DNA of 64,000 nucleotides from Paratinospora sagittata (Eukaryota > Streptophyta > Magnoliopsida > Ranunculales > Menispermaceae): NCBI GenBank assembly GCA_035771175.1, contig CM069593.1:22916456-22980455 (forward strand), given 5' to 3'. Shown one piece after another: positions 26,616 through 38,700 of the stretch (positions are counted from its first letter, which is position 1; each line of letters opens with the position of its first letter). The translations under genes were made by a program, and so were the position numbers. A model generated the notes under the pieces. It made no database searches. It saw only the letters and a program-made list of their open reading frames with translations, and was not told where the DNA came from.

Positions 26616-27003
26616 TTAGGCACTATGAGCTCGTGAGATGTTGATTAAGTCCAAACAATGTTGGAACTTGATCCCTGTAACCACCTTTGTAAGCATATCT
26701 GCGGGGTTATCTGCAGTCTTGATCTTTTGCAGAAGAATACTCCCTTCTTCTACTATTTCTCGAACAAAATGAAAACGAACATCAATATGCTTCGTTAGAC
26801 TATGATGAACTTGGTTCTTTGCCAAACAAATGGCACTCTGGCTGTCGCAGAAAACTTTAACATTCTTCTGCACAATTCTCAAGTCTTTAGTCAATCCATG
26901 AAGCCAGATTACTTCCTTGAAAGCTTCTGTTACTGCCATGTACTCTGCTTCTGTAGTAGACAACGCAACTGTTGACTGTAGTGTTGATCTCCAACTCACT
27001 GGT
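26616..27003 (-). pseudogene. Copia RNase H, C-terminal pol fragment
   Basis: The minus-strand frame ending at 26,616 encodes the end of copia pol: SWRS, the RNase H signature STTEAEY, and ADMLTK near the C-terminus, typical of Tork-clade elements. It begins abruptly at the gypsy-1 insertion point (CTGGT, 26,999-27,003). The upstream reverse transcriptase is not found on the other side of gypsy-1, so it was deleted. Confidence 0.9.
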
Positions 27004-29984
27004 TGTAGCACCCATGCCTTTAGGTGACGTCATTTTGACCCATAGTGTACCCGTATACGTATTCGTATACGTATATGTATATGTATTTTGATGCTCGAAG
27101 TACGTAAGTTCGAGTTTCTTTGCATGATTTTAGGTCATAAAGGGTACGCATGAAATTTCGGAACCATCGGAGACCCGTTCGACGTCAAAACATTTCAAAA
27201 ACGGTGTTTTGGATCCAGTGGAGCTTTCTATTTCTGTCACAACTTACATCAATGGTTTGATCTCCTAGATCCGTTGTCTGATTGGGCTGAAATTTTGTCA
27301 GCTCATTCTTATATGATAGATCTTCATTATGAACGGTGAAGATCTTAATTGGAGTTACCTAATTTGAGTTATAACGCCCAAAACACTGTTTCACGGATTC
27401 TGGGATTTTCTTACGCCGTTTTGATCAAACAGATAGATCTCACAATCCCACCGTTGGATTGAGCCTAAAATTTACCAGAATGTTGATAACTTACTCATTC
27501 AATGTTTGTACGGCTAAGATGTTAAAGTCATGCGTATTTTGCAAGAAATGGACAATCTAAAATCAAGTATTGTAACAGGAAAACTGGGTTTTTGATAGTT
27601 TTGACAACTTTTAGTTGTGGGCCTAAGCTTATCTATTTAAGCAACCAAAACGTGATTTTAGGTTCATTTGCTCATTTCTCAGCCAGAAAAGAGAGAAAGG
27701 TGCTGGAGAGGAGAAAAGGAGAGGAAAGTTAGGGTTTGGTGGTTTCTTGCTCAAGAACACCTTAAGGTTTGTATTTTTCCTCCATTTCTTCCTTGAATCT
27801 CTCTATTAGTTGCATGATAGCTTTATTTTGAGCATGAGGGTTTCATTTTGATGCATGCATTGTGATGAACCTTGGATGGGTGGAAGACCAAAGTTGGAGT
27901 TGAGTCTTGCATATCACATATGTGTGATTAGAGAGTGTAAGGAGTACACTAATGGTGAAAGCCCCAATTTTTAGCAAGAAATTGGAAGGTTTAGTTCAAA
28001 TGACCTAAACTTAGTTTATGGCCTTAGACTTTTTCAAAATGTTTGCATGTCAACTATGTTGATCTAGTGGCCATTGTGGATGATTCCATGTTGCAAGATC
28101 AGTAAAATTCATGGTTGAACATGGTGCCCTAGTGTAAAATTGGCAATAGGGCATATGTATGAAAATTTCCAGATTTGGGGCTTTTGATGCTCTTGATATA
28201 AAATCTGGAAAATTATGCAATGTAGGTCTAATTGGACATGATTAGAGTTGTTTGATGATTGAATTCAGTGGGTTCACATAATGAATACCCTAAGATTGAC
28301 TAATTTTGATCTAGGCTAAGTATTTGGTAATTTTGCATGTAATTTGGGGATTTTGCCCAAATTGAGAGTTTTCACCCAAAGCAAGTCAATTTGTGAAATT
28401 GACTTGGGGATTGTTTAATTGGACCCAAATTAAGTAGAATCATGGGTTTAAAATGTTAGTACCTATGTTAAATTGATATGACTTAGTTCATTTTGACCTT
28501 ATGTTTTATATTGGCCTAATTGGGGATTTTGATCAAGACTTAGTCAATTGATGAAATTGACTTGATGTATAGTCTAATTGACCCTAATTATAATTGAATT
28601 TCATGTATATTAGTGGTTGGATCATGGGATCACCCTATTACATTCAATTTAGGTCAATCTTAGTTTAATTGAGTCTAAATGATCAAGTTGGGCAATATGG
28701 AAATTGGCTCAATGGGGTAATCAATTTAGAATCTAATTGACTTTAGATTGGGTTTGAACATGGGGTTTTGACACACTTTATGACTGATTTTCAGTTGTGT
28801 GAACCATGTTATTTTCAGGTCTTGTGATTGATCTTGAACCCGTTTAGTCAATTGGAGAGTTTTGGCAATTGGATTGGCTAGACTTAGCCAATCAAGTGTG
28901 AGTGTTCTTTTACTTTTGGATTATTTATATGTGGCATTGTAGTATAGAAATGTTTTAAATACTTATGTATGATGGTATGCATGTTTTAATATTCCATGAA
29001 ATTCATTTGAGCATAATTCATTGGGATGACAATTTGGGTTGAGGCCCCTAGTTGGAATTTCCTCTTTTTGGGAATTCTCGTAAGTCTAGCGGCGATCCCA
29101 GTTGTGTACCTGGCAGAGGGTTTTATGCCTTGTGTATGGGTAGGTTTGTTTAAAATAATCCTACGTGCTGCACGACCCCATAAACCCTATTAGAATACGA
29201 GTATTGTGTGTGTGTTCGGGCGCTGTGTGTCGCGCACCAGGCCTTGTGTAACACCCCGTAAATTTACGTAAATACATACGTTGGCATACACGTATATCGA
29301 GATGAATAATACACATAGTATACTGTGCCGGTCATGACGTCAGCCTACGTCATGGGCGTCGTGACACCTTGAAACCCCCATACTCAGGAGGTGTTAGGAT
29401 TGCATGAGCATGACTACAAAAATGTTATGCATCGTCTTATGTATGACTTGATGCACTATGTTAGCATGTATGTATTATATTTCGTCATCATGATATTTCA
29501 ACTATTTTATGATCTTACCATGTTTTATAAATGCACGTATATGCCACTTGTAAATAACATTCACTGAGCTGGCTGTAGCTCACACCTCACCATCTTCTTT
29601 CAGGATCTGATAGAAAAGGAAAAGGGAAGGCTTGACTGCGGAGCGTCCCTTATTTCTGTTTCATGTAGGTGTTGTACATTTAGTTTTGTATTTTGATAAT
29701 TATGTACATGATAACACCTAGTAATTGTATATTTAACACATAGTTGGGATGTGTTGGGTTTTGTATCATTTTGAAGACTCTGGAATTTTATGTTTGTAAA
29801 ACTTTGGAGAAGTAATATTTTATTTCATTATGATCATGATAGTTGGTTGTTAATGATGTACTTTCATTTCTTTTTGGGGATTCGTATATGTATTTTAGGC
29901 TGACGGGACGTCGGGTGTACCGACGGAGGGTATACTCGGAGGTTCCCGTGCCGGTCATGACGTCACGTATAGTGGGTCGTGACA
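27004..29984 (+). repeat. Gypsy-1 5' LTR (2,981 bp)
   Basis: Starts TGTAGCACCC, ends GTCGTGACA, immediately before the primer-binding site. It shares segments with the gypsy-2 LTR, for example GCATGTCAACTATGTTGA near 28,045, so the two are related subfamilies. It contains the separate 120-bp insertion at 29,247-29,366. Without that, its length is about 2.86 kb, close to gypsy-2. Confidence 0.9.
29247..29366 (+). mobile_element. 120-bp solo mini-LTR inside the gypsy-1 LTR
   Basis: A TG...CA segment that begins TGTAACACCCCG and ends GTCGTGACA. It is flanked by perfect 5-bp direct repeats CCTTG (29,242-29,246 and 29,367-29,371). Its start resembles chromovirus LTR starts. Its end (GTGCCGGTCATGACGTCA, then GTCGTGACA) resembles the end of the host LTR itself. 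It is best read as a heavily shortened solo LTR of a related family. Removing it and one CCTTG restores a continuous LTR. Confidence 0.75.
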
Positions 29985-29988
29985 ACTA

Positions 29989-30000
29989 TGGTATCAGAGA
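29989..30000 (+). promoter_or_regulatory. Gypsy-1 primer-binding site
   Basis: TGGTATCAGAGA, 4 bp after the LTR, is complementary to the 3' end of initiator methionine tRNA as in most plant gypsy elements. Confidence 0.85.
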
Positions 30001-30183
30001 GAGTGTTTTAGGTTTAAAATCCTTAAAAGAATAAAAGACTTATATGATATTATGATTGCCTTTATGAGTATGATTATGGGTAGTTATCTTAGGGGTAACT
30101 TTTCCTGGATTGTGATCCTGATTGAGCTCTTCCTTATTGTGAAATTCAGATATTTACAAGAGAAGAAAAAAACAGGATCAGCC

Positions 30184-30266
30184 ATGGACCCAGAGGAACA
30201 CCTTAGGCGTATAGAGGCAGTCTTAGAGGCCACTCAGCAGCAGCAGCAGGCCCAGATTCTGTAGAT
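30184..30266 (+). pseudogene. Gypsy-1 gag N-terminal remnant
   Basis: An ATG-initiated frame ([18 protein letters not shown], then poly-Gln) ends at a stop after 26 codons. The whole capsid region that should follow is missing. The next recognisable part is the linker and zinc knuckle in the pol frame just downstream, so gag is internally deleted. Confidence 0.7.
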
Positions 30267-31984
30267 TTGGGAACCGGGTCGCAGGCTGTATCTTCTGCAC
30301 CTAGAACACCGTGGCCGATTGTGTGTTATGGTTGCGGGGCTCCAGGGCATAAGAGGAACCAATGTCCACAGAGGATGCCTTTTGGTCAATTTAGATCTAC
30401 AGCTGCACCTACCAGAGAGCAGGCCAGAGCTGTTACGCAGGCAGATCCCGAGGCTAGCAAGCAACTAATAGAAGGTACAATCAGCATTTGCAATTCTTTG
30501 ATGTATGTTTTGATTGATGCTGGTTCTACTCGGTCATTTATTTCTGGTGGTGTAGTAGATAGATTGAGATTGTCTACTGTTAGGACTAGTAAGCCGTTGA
30601 TTTTGAGTACGGCGGCCGGTGAGAGAATTTACCCTAATATGGTATGTGTGGGATGCATTGTGAGATTCGAGGACCATGAGATGTCTGTTGACCTTAGAGT
30701 CTTAGAGTTCCTAGAGTTTGATGCCATTTTGGGTATGGATTGGCTAGCGGCATATCACGCTCACATTGATTGCTTCGGCAAGAGGGTTATCTTTCAGATA
30801 CCCGGAGAGCCAGTCTTCGTCTTTCGAGGCAGGACTGCATCGAGACCACCTACCCAGGGTAGATTAGCCACTGATGATGAGGTTGCCACGATGGCGAGTT
30901 TGACGCCAGTGGATGATGTGGATCAGAGTATTCAGTTAGCAGACATTCCTGTAGTCTGCGAGTACCCAGAGGTTTTTCCTGATGAGTTACCTGGCTTGCC
31001 GCCTAGGCGAGAGGTGGACTTTATAATTGAGCTGATGCCCGACACTAAACCCATTTCCATTCCATCGTATCGTATGGCACCGAAAGAGCTGAATGAACTC
31101 AGAGCCCAACTTGATGAGCTGATGGACAAGGGATTTATTTCCCCTAGCATGTCACCTTGGGGAGCACCTGTGTTGTTCGTCAAGAAAAAGAACGGGAGTC
31201 TTCGTTTGTGTATAGACTACCGTCAGCTGAATAAGGTGACTGTCAAGAACAAATATCCACTTCCTCGTATTGATGACTTGTTTGATCAATTAATTGGAGC
31301 CAAGTTCTTTTCGAAGATTGACTTGAGGTCTGGGTACCATCAGTTGAGGATAAGAGATGAAGATGTGTCGAAAACTGCCTTTCGGACGAGGTATGGACAT
31401 TACGAGTTTTTGGTGATGCCTTTCGGGTTGACTAATGCACCAGCAATGTTCATGGATCTGATGCAGAGAGTGTTCAGGCCGTACCTTGACCAGTTCATTA
31501 TAGTCTTCATCGATGATATCTTAGTCTATTCTAAGACAAGAGAGGATCATGAACGTCATCTCAGAGTTACTTTGCAGACATTGTTGGAGCATAGGCTGTA
31601 TGCCAAGCTGAGCAAGTGTGATTTCTAGATGACTGAGGTGAAATTCTTGGGTCATGTGGTTAGTGCAGAGGGTATTTCTGTTGATTCTGCTAAGGTTGAG
31701 GCAATCATTGATTGGCCAAGACCTACCACAGTGACCGAGATTCGTAGCTTTCTGGGTTTGGCTGGCTATTACAGGAAGTTCGTGAAGGACTTTTCCAAGA
31801 TATCCGCGCCGATGACTAAGCTGACTCAGAAGAACGTGGCCTTCACGTGGTCGGATGCCTGTGAGAGAGCTTTCAGTGAGTTGAAAAAGAAGTTGACTAC
31901 AGCTCCAGTGTTGATTCTTCCAGAGCCTGGGAAAGAGTTGGTAATTTATACTGATGCATCACTCTTAGGTCTGGGATGTGTACT
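30267..31984 (+). pseudogene. Gypsy-1 pol, first part: zinc knuckle, protease, reverse transcriptase
   Basis: Domains in order: zinc knuckle [14 protein letters not shown] (near codon 20), aspartic protease [10 protein letters not shown], and reverse transcriptase with LCIDYRQLN and the active-site FIDDILVYS. An in-frame TAG at 31,626-31,628 replaces the Trp codon present in gypsy-2 (37,003-37,005). The frame then continues into the start of RNase H until gypsy-2 interrupts it after 31,984. Not functional. Confidence 0.93.
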
Positions 31985-34888
31985 TGTGACGCCCCGAAAA
32001 TTATTTCATCTAGCCCATAACCCAATTGTATTTTGCCCAAACTCTATGTGTTGCCTTGATATGTTTGGTGTTTGTTTGATGATTGTTTAATGTTTGTATA
32101 GTTAATGCTTGATAATGTATATAAATATATGTATCATAAATTGTATATGAGTCATGTTAAATTAAAGTTTAATGCATATGTTATTATTTATGCATGGGCT
32201 CATTAAACCATGAATTGATATGGGTTAGGATTGATGGAATAAAAGGATAAATGAAATTGAAGATTTGGTGTATTAAATGGATTGGACATTTAAAATACAT
32301 GTGGTTGGTATGGGTAGTATGAGACCAACACATGTGAAGGTTGGTGCATGAAAGTGGACAAGTGTCCAATGCCCACTTGTCTTCTTTAAGGAAGTGCTAG
32401 AATGAGTGGAGGGAACCAAGGAGAGGAAAACAAGGAGAGAATCAAGGAGAGAATCAAGGAGGGAATCAAGGAAGTGCTAGAAAGAGGTGAGTGGAGAGAA
32501 AAGAAAGAAGAAGAGAAAGAAAAGAAGAGAAAGGAAAGAAGAAGAGAAAGAAGGAGAGAGTTGCAGGAGTAAGAACCCTGCGAGATTTTCATCAAAGAAG
32601 TGGATCTTTGGAATTTACGGTCAGATTGAGCTCAAATTTTGTCAGCACGTTCGTAGCTTATGATTCTTCATTCTGGTCGGTGGAGATCTTGATCAGAGGT
32701 TTCTTCTGAGAGATCTAACCTCTCAAACAAAGCTGGCCGGAAAGTCTGGATTTCTCGCACTGTTTCGCTCAAACTTATAGATCTCCTAAATCTACCGTTA
32801 GATGGTTATCAAATTTGGGTATGTAGTTTATAACTGATATTTATACATTCTGAACGGTGGAGATCGTAATTAGAAGCTTGTGCTAAGAGATATAACCTCT
32901 GAAACAAAGCTGGTCGGAATTTCTGGGTTTCTCGTTCCGTTTCGGTAAAACTTGTAGATCTCCTCAACGTACCGTTGGATGGATATCAAATTTGAGTATG
33001 TAGTTTACAACAGATATTTCTGTATTCTGAACGGTGGAAATATTTATATGTTAATTATTTTGTGTGATATAGCCATCTGAGTTTGGGTATTTGCAGCAGG
33101 AAAGGAGAAACTGTCTGATTAGACACTTGCTCATCAAAGATACATATCTTTTCGGTCCACCGTTGGATTGGGCTGATATTTGGACAGAAGGTTTGTTTCT
33201 TCACATACTTCAATCTGTACGGTTGATTTTGTGATTACATATTTCTGTTGGTAGATTGATACATCTGAACAGAATAATACATGTGAAGAATTGGTAGGGT
33301 TGTTTGTATTAGACCTACATTTAGAATATGAACTTAGACCTTTCCAAATAGCTTGCATGTCAACTATGTTGACCTAGTTGCCATTGTGGATGAACCCATG
33401 ATGCAAAATCAGTGATATACATGGCTGAACATGGCGACCTAGTGTAAATCGACAATATGGCCTAAGTATGGAAAATTTCATATTTTAGGGCTTTTGATGC
33501 TTTTGGCTTAGAATCATTGAATTGATGCAACTTATGTTTAATTAAGCATGATTAGGGTTGATTATGCTACTGATTTGGTGGTTGTGACCATATCATGGGT
33601 TAGGCCTACTTGTGATCAAGTGACCCAAATTTGGACATGTTTATGCCTAAGGAATTGAAAATCAGTATTTTTGATTAATAGAATGGTTTATGAATGAGAA
33701 CTATGCATTAGAGGCCTAAGTCATGTGATTTGAGTTGAATGATGGGATTAAATGGGATTTAGGCCTATTAATTATATGTGGGCTGATTTAGGGTTGATTT
33801 GTAATGTCTATGTAATTGAGCATAGAAATTGATGTATGGTAGGATATTGATGTATGTTTCAGGATCTTGATTGGGTTGATTCGGTTTGGTGGTCGTGTGT
33901 GATTAAATACTCTCGCGAGGCTTGGTTGTGAGTAGGCTTCACTTATGATTATATCATTTATGTCATCATATCACTTATATATATTGTATGTTGAAAGCAT
34001 GAATGTGTTCTAATGTTTTGAATGATGCATTGATTTGAGAAAACCTTATGACTTTGGTTGGGCCCATCTATCTGGCTAATAGGGGGACTTGACCTTGTCA
34101 TAGGAGGGTTTTAAGAAGGAAATGATTGGGATCAACGGCACGGTGAAATAGACGTGGACTAGTAACCCAAGGCATGTGGAATGTGGATCCAAATTGATAA
34201 ACTTTTACTTGCATCGAACTTATTATAAATGCTTGATATCTATATGTTATGAGCTTTTAATCATGCTACACATTGACATGCATACATGGTTTTTATTGAT
34301 GAGTATTGATAGCATATTTGAATTCTATTCACTGGGCATCGTTGGCTCACCCTCATTTTCCTCTTTCAGGTCCTTCTGTCCCGAATAAGGGCAAGGGAGT
34401 AGTCATATCTTGAGGGCCTTGCCTGCGAGAGAATCCAAGTCCTCTATGTGAGTTGAGAGGCATTTTGATTGAATTGTGTTTTAAATTATTAAGTATTATG
34501 TTTTGGATTATGTAATTATAACACTTACCACATTGTAGTATGGGTGAGTTGGGACTTGTTAGATAGACTATGTGGGCATATGACGGTTTTTATTTGTACC
34601 CACAATTTTAGATTTTATGTCTATGTCAATTTTAATGGACTGTAGGGATTATGATTTTATTTATGGTTCATTTTTATGGATTATCTCTTGTCTTGGATGA
34701 TTAATACGGTGGGTAGTTTTGTTTGATACCTTTTGATATCATATCGATGTTTGGGATAAGGCTTGTAGGGTCTCAACCACCTCAAGGGAGTTGAGGAGTG
34801 GTTAGAGATGCCTACGCCGGGCGTCCCGCCCGGCATTCCGCATGCCATTCCCTGTGGGGTTGGTGGTCCGGGGCGCGGGGTCGCCACA
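31985..34888 (+). repeat. Gypsy-2 5' LTR (2,904 bp)
   Basis: Starts TGTGACGCCCCG, ends GGGTCGCCACA. It contains a purine-rich tract (32,400-32,570) and about 2.5 internal units of a 177-bp repeat (32,600-33,060). Open frames inside it are short and are not proposed as genes. Confidence 0.95.
32600..33060. repeat. 177-bp internal tandem repeat in the gypsy-2 LTR
   Basis: TAGATCTCCT, a CCGTT.GATGG motif, ATCAAATTTG and CTGAACGGTGG recur with a period of 177 bp (for example AGATCTCC at 32,779 and 32,956). A third, more diverged unit lies upstream. The same array is present at about 39,897-40,357 in the 3' LTR. Confidence 0.8.
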
Positions 34889-34890
34889 GT

Positions 34891-34902
34891 TGGTATCAGA
34901 GA
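34891..34902 (+). promoter_or_regulatory. Gypsy-2 primer-binding site
   Basis: TGGTATCAGAGA two bases after the 5' LTR, matching the initiator-Met tRNA 3' end, as in gypsy-1. Confidence 0.88.
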
Positions 34903-35042
34903 CTGATTTTACTAGGTTTGGTCTATGTATTGGACTTAGATGACTTTGACCTAGGAATTTGGTGAGAGATTTAGGTGATTAAAAAGCTTAAAGGAATTAA
35001 CTTAAAGCCTTACTATCATATTTTCTGTGTGTATTATATGAT

Positions 35043-35757
35043 ATGGGTAGTTATAAGGCGGGCACTAGTGGGGCTGAGGCTAGTGGAGCTGCAGGGGCAG
35101 CAGGACCTCAAATGGTTGTACCTCAGCCTATGCCTACACCTGCTCCTATTGTTGTGGAGAACCCCACTAATCGGCAGATCAAACTGCTAGAGAAGTTCAT
35201 GAAACTAAAGGCTAAGGAATTCACTGGTGGAGTTGACTTAAAAAAGGCCGAAGATTGGCTGAAGAATGTCGAGAAGATCAGTCGCTCTTTAGAGCTTGAT
35301 GAGGAGTCTCAGGTCCTATGTGCTGCTCACACACTGGAGAGTGATGCAGAGGACTGGTGGCTTTCAGTGTTGGTATGTCTACACGGGCAGCTCCAGGTGA
35401 ACAGACTTCACAAGCAGAGTCTGGGGGGCAGTTCCAGACTCCGTGGAAGAAGGGAAGATGGGAAAGGAAGAGAAAGTTTTATGGAGGAGCACAGTCCGAG
35501 GGTACTCAGAGTAAGACATCCCAGGTTCAGACTGGTATGATGGCCTCACCAGTGGTTTCCTCTCCTGTCCCGATTCCTATTCAGGCACCGAGTGCACCGA
35601 GACCCCATTCCCACAGACTGCTGGCCGAGGCAGAGGTAGAGGCCGAGGAAGCTATGTGACGACATCTCAGACTGGATCATCTGCGCCCAGGGCTCCATTT
35701 TTATGTTATCAATGTGGGCAGGCTGGGCATAGGAAGTCCGAGTGTCCAAATTTTTAG
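35043..35757 (+). pseudogene. Gypsy-2 gag, internally deleted and frameshifted
   Basis: Gag starts at 35,043 (MGSYKAGTSGAEAS) and encodes the beginning of a retrotransposon gag domain (LLEKFMKLKAKEFTGG; ESDAEDWW). Near 35,355 the frame is lost and the rest of the capsid domain is absent. A second frame (GMSTRAAPGEQTSQ) continues to about 35,600, then a third carries a Gly-Arg repeat and the zinc knuckle CYQCGQAGHRKSEC. A TAG at 35,755-35,757 separates this from pol. The element therefore cannot make its own full gag. Whether the parent copy was already defective is an inference from the youth of the LTRs. Confidence 0.85.
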
Positions 35758-35772
35758 AGAGCTCAGGGATTT

Positions 35773-38700
35773 GTGCAGCAGTCCAGTGCCAGAGAGACAG
35801 CAAAGGCAGCTACTGAGCCAGACCCGACAGCATCCAAGACTTTGGTGGAAGGTACTCTTATTATTTGTGGTACTTCTATGCATGTATTATCTGATGCTGG
35901 GTCTACATTATCATTCATATCTGGACGTATGGTAGATAATTTGCATTTGACTCCCATTATGGCTAGTACGTGGTTAGTGGTGAGTACTGTAGCTGGGGAG
36001 AGGATCTACCCGAACATGATCTGTAGCCAGTGTGTGGTTCAGATTGGTGATGTTGAGATGCCTATTGACTTTCGAGTCCTAGAGTTTTTAGAGTTTGATG
36101 CAATTCTAGGAATGGATTGGCTCACGGCATATCATGCAGTTGTCGACTGTTTCGCAAAGAGAATCATTTTTCAAATCCCCGGACACCCAGTGTTTACACT
36201 ACAGGGTAAAGCTTCAGACCAGACAGTCACGAGGGGTAGATTTGTGACTGATGGAGATAGGGAGATTTTGGTTGGGTTAGTGCCTGAAGAGGAAGAGACT
36301 AGTGAGGTGATACTTGAGGATATTGCCATTGTTAGGGACTTTCCAGATGTGTTCCCTGCAGATCTTCCAGGATTACCACCGAAGCGAGAGATCGATTTCA
36401 TTATTGAACTAGTCCCTGGCACGAAGCCTATCTCCATGGCACCATATAGAATGGCGCCAGCCGAGTTGAAAGAGTTACAAAAACAGCTCGAGGAGTTATT
36501 GGCTAAGGGCTTTATTTGCCCGAGCGTGTCACCCTGGGGAGCTCCAGTTCTTTTTGTGAAAAAGAAAGATGGGAGCTTGCGGTTATGCATCGACTATCGC
36601 CAATTGAACAGGGTGACCATCAAGAACAAATATCCTCTCCCAAGGATTGATGACTTGTTTGATCAGTTGAGGGGAGCGAAGTATTTTTCGAAGATTGATT
36701 TGCGCTCCGGGTATCATCAGCTGAGGATCAGGGAGGAAGATGTGCCTAAGACAGCATTCAGAACCCGCTATGGACATTATGAGTTCCTTGTGATGCCATT
36801 TGGTGTGACTAATGCACCGGCGATGTTCATGGACCTGATGCAGAGGGTCTTTAGGCAGTATCTGGATAAGTTTGTCATCGTCTTCATTGATGACATATTG
36901 GTGTATTCCAAGACTCGAGCTGAGCATGAGGAACACCTTAGAGTGACTTTGCAAACCCTGAGAGAGCATAGGCTATATGCAAAGCTGAGCAAGTGCGAAT
37001 TTTGGATCACCGAAGTGAAGTTCTTAGGTCATGTGGTGAGTTCTGAGGGGATTTCAGTTGATCCGTCTAAGGTTGAAGCCATTATCAGTTGGCCTAGGCC
37101 TACCACAGTGACCGAGATCAGAAGCTTTCTTGGGTTAGCTGGTTACTATAGGAGATTCGTTCAGGGATTCTCCAAGATAGCTACGCCTATGACTAGGCTC
37201 ACCCAGAAAGATGTGTCATTTGCATGGACCGAGGAGTGTGAGAATGCCTTTTTAGAGCTGAAGAAAAGATTGACATCTACGCCAGTGTTGATTTTGCCAG
37301 AGCCTGATCAGGAGTTGGTTATCTATACTGATGCCTCTCGCATCGGCTTAGGTTGCGTGTTGATGCAGAAGGATAGGGTCATTGCTTATGCATCGAGGCA
37401 GTTGAAGGTGCATGAAAAGAACTACCCTGTTCATGACTTAGAACTGGCCGCAGTGGTTTTTGCTTTGAAGATTTGGAGGCATTATCTCTATGGTGAGAGA
37501 TTCACTCTGTATTCTGACCATAAGAGCCTCAAGTACTTGTTCTCTCAGAAGGAATTGAACATGAGGCAGAGAAGGTGGTTGGAGCTCCTCAAAGACTATG
37601 ATTTTACATTGGAATACCACCCAGGTAAAGCCAATGTAGTGGCTGATGCGTTGAGCAGGAAGCGGGTAGAGACAGTTATGGTAGCACGCCAGATGTCTCA
37701 TGAGTGGAGACTACTTGAGGCGGCTACGGTTATGAGTGTATGTGCTACTCCTTCAGATCAGATTGTGATTTGTGCTCAAATGAGAGCTCAGCCTACACAA
37801 GTCCAGGAGGTAATTGACCAACAGAGACTTGACGTTGATTATGGGATATACAAGTCTTGGGCTAAGAGCAGTGATTTTACTGATTGGCACTTGTCATCTG
37901 ATGGTGCCTTGAGATTTAGGGGACGTTTATGGGTTCCCACAGATCCACGACTTAGACAGAGTGTTCTCCAAGAGGCTCACAGATCTCATTATGCTATTCA
38001 TCCTGGCAGAACCAAGATGTATCATGATATGAAAAGAATGTATTGGTGGCCCGACATGAAGAGAGAAATAGCTCAGTTCATTCAGAGGTGTGAGATCTGT
38101 CAAAGAGTCAAAGCTGAGCATCAGAGGCCTGGAGGGCAGATGCAACCGCTTGCCATTCCTGAGTGGAAATGGGAGCATGTCACTATGGATTTTGTTGTGG
38201 GATTACCCAACACCCCGAGGAGACATAATGCTGTTTGGGTTATTATTGATCGCTTGACCAAGTCTGCTCACTTTCTACCGGTGAACACTAGGGATTCTAT
38301 GGACAAACTGAGCAGACTCTATATGCGGGAGATAGTCAGATTACATGGAGTGCCTGTTTCGATTGTGTCAGATAGGGATCCGAGGTTTACATCGGTATTC
38401 TGGCAGGGGTTGCAGAGGCAGCTAGGCACTAGACTAGATCTCAGTACCGCTTTTCACCCCCAGACGGATGGCCAGTCTGAGAGGTTGATATCGATTTTAG
38501 AGGATATGCTTCGAGCTTGTGTCCTTGAGTCCAGTGGTAACTGGGAGGAGTACATACATTTGTGTGAGTTCGCGTACAACAATAGTTATCAGTCCAGTAT
38601 TGGCATGGCTCCTTTTGAGGCATTGTATGGTCGACCCTGTAGATCTCCGATCTGTTGGACGGAGGTAGGGGATGTTGCGATGATGGGACCAGAGTTTGTA

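Noticed and set aside
32184..34388. Five short open frames repeated identically in both gypsy-2 LTRs
   Set aside because: Identity simply reflects the young LTR pair; the products have low-complexity or no recognisable features.
36171..36590. 139-codon minus-strand open frame
   Set aside because: Antisense of gypsy-2 protease and reverse transcriptase coding sequence.
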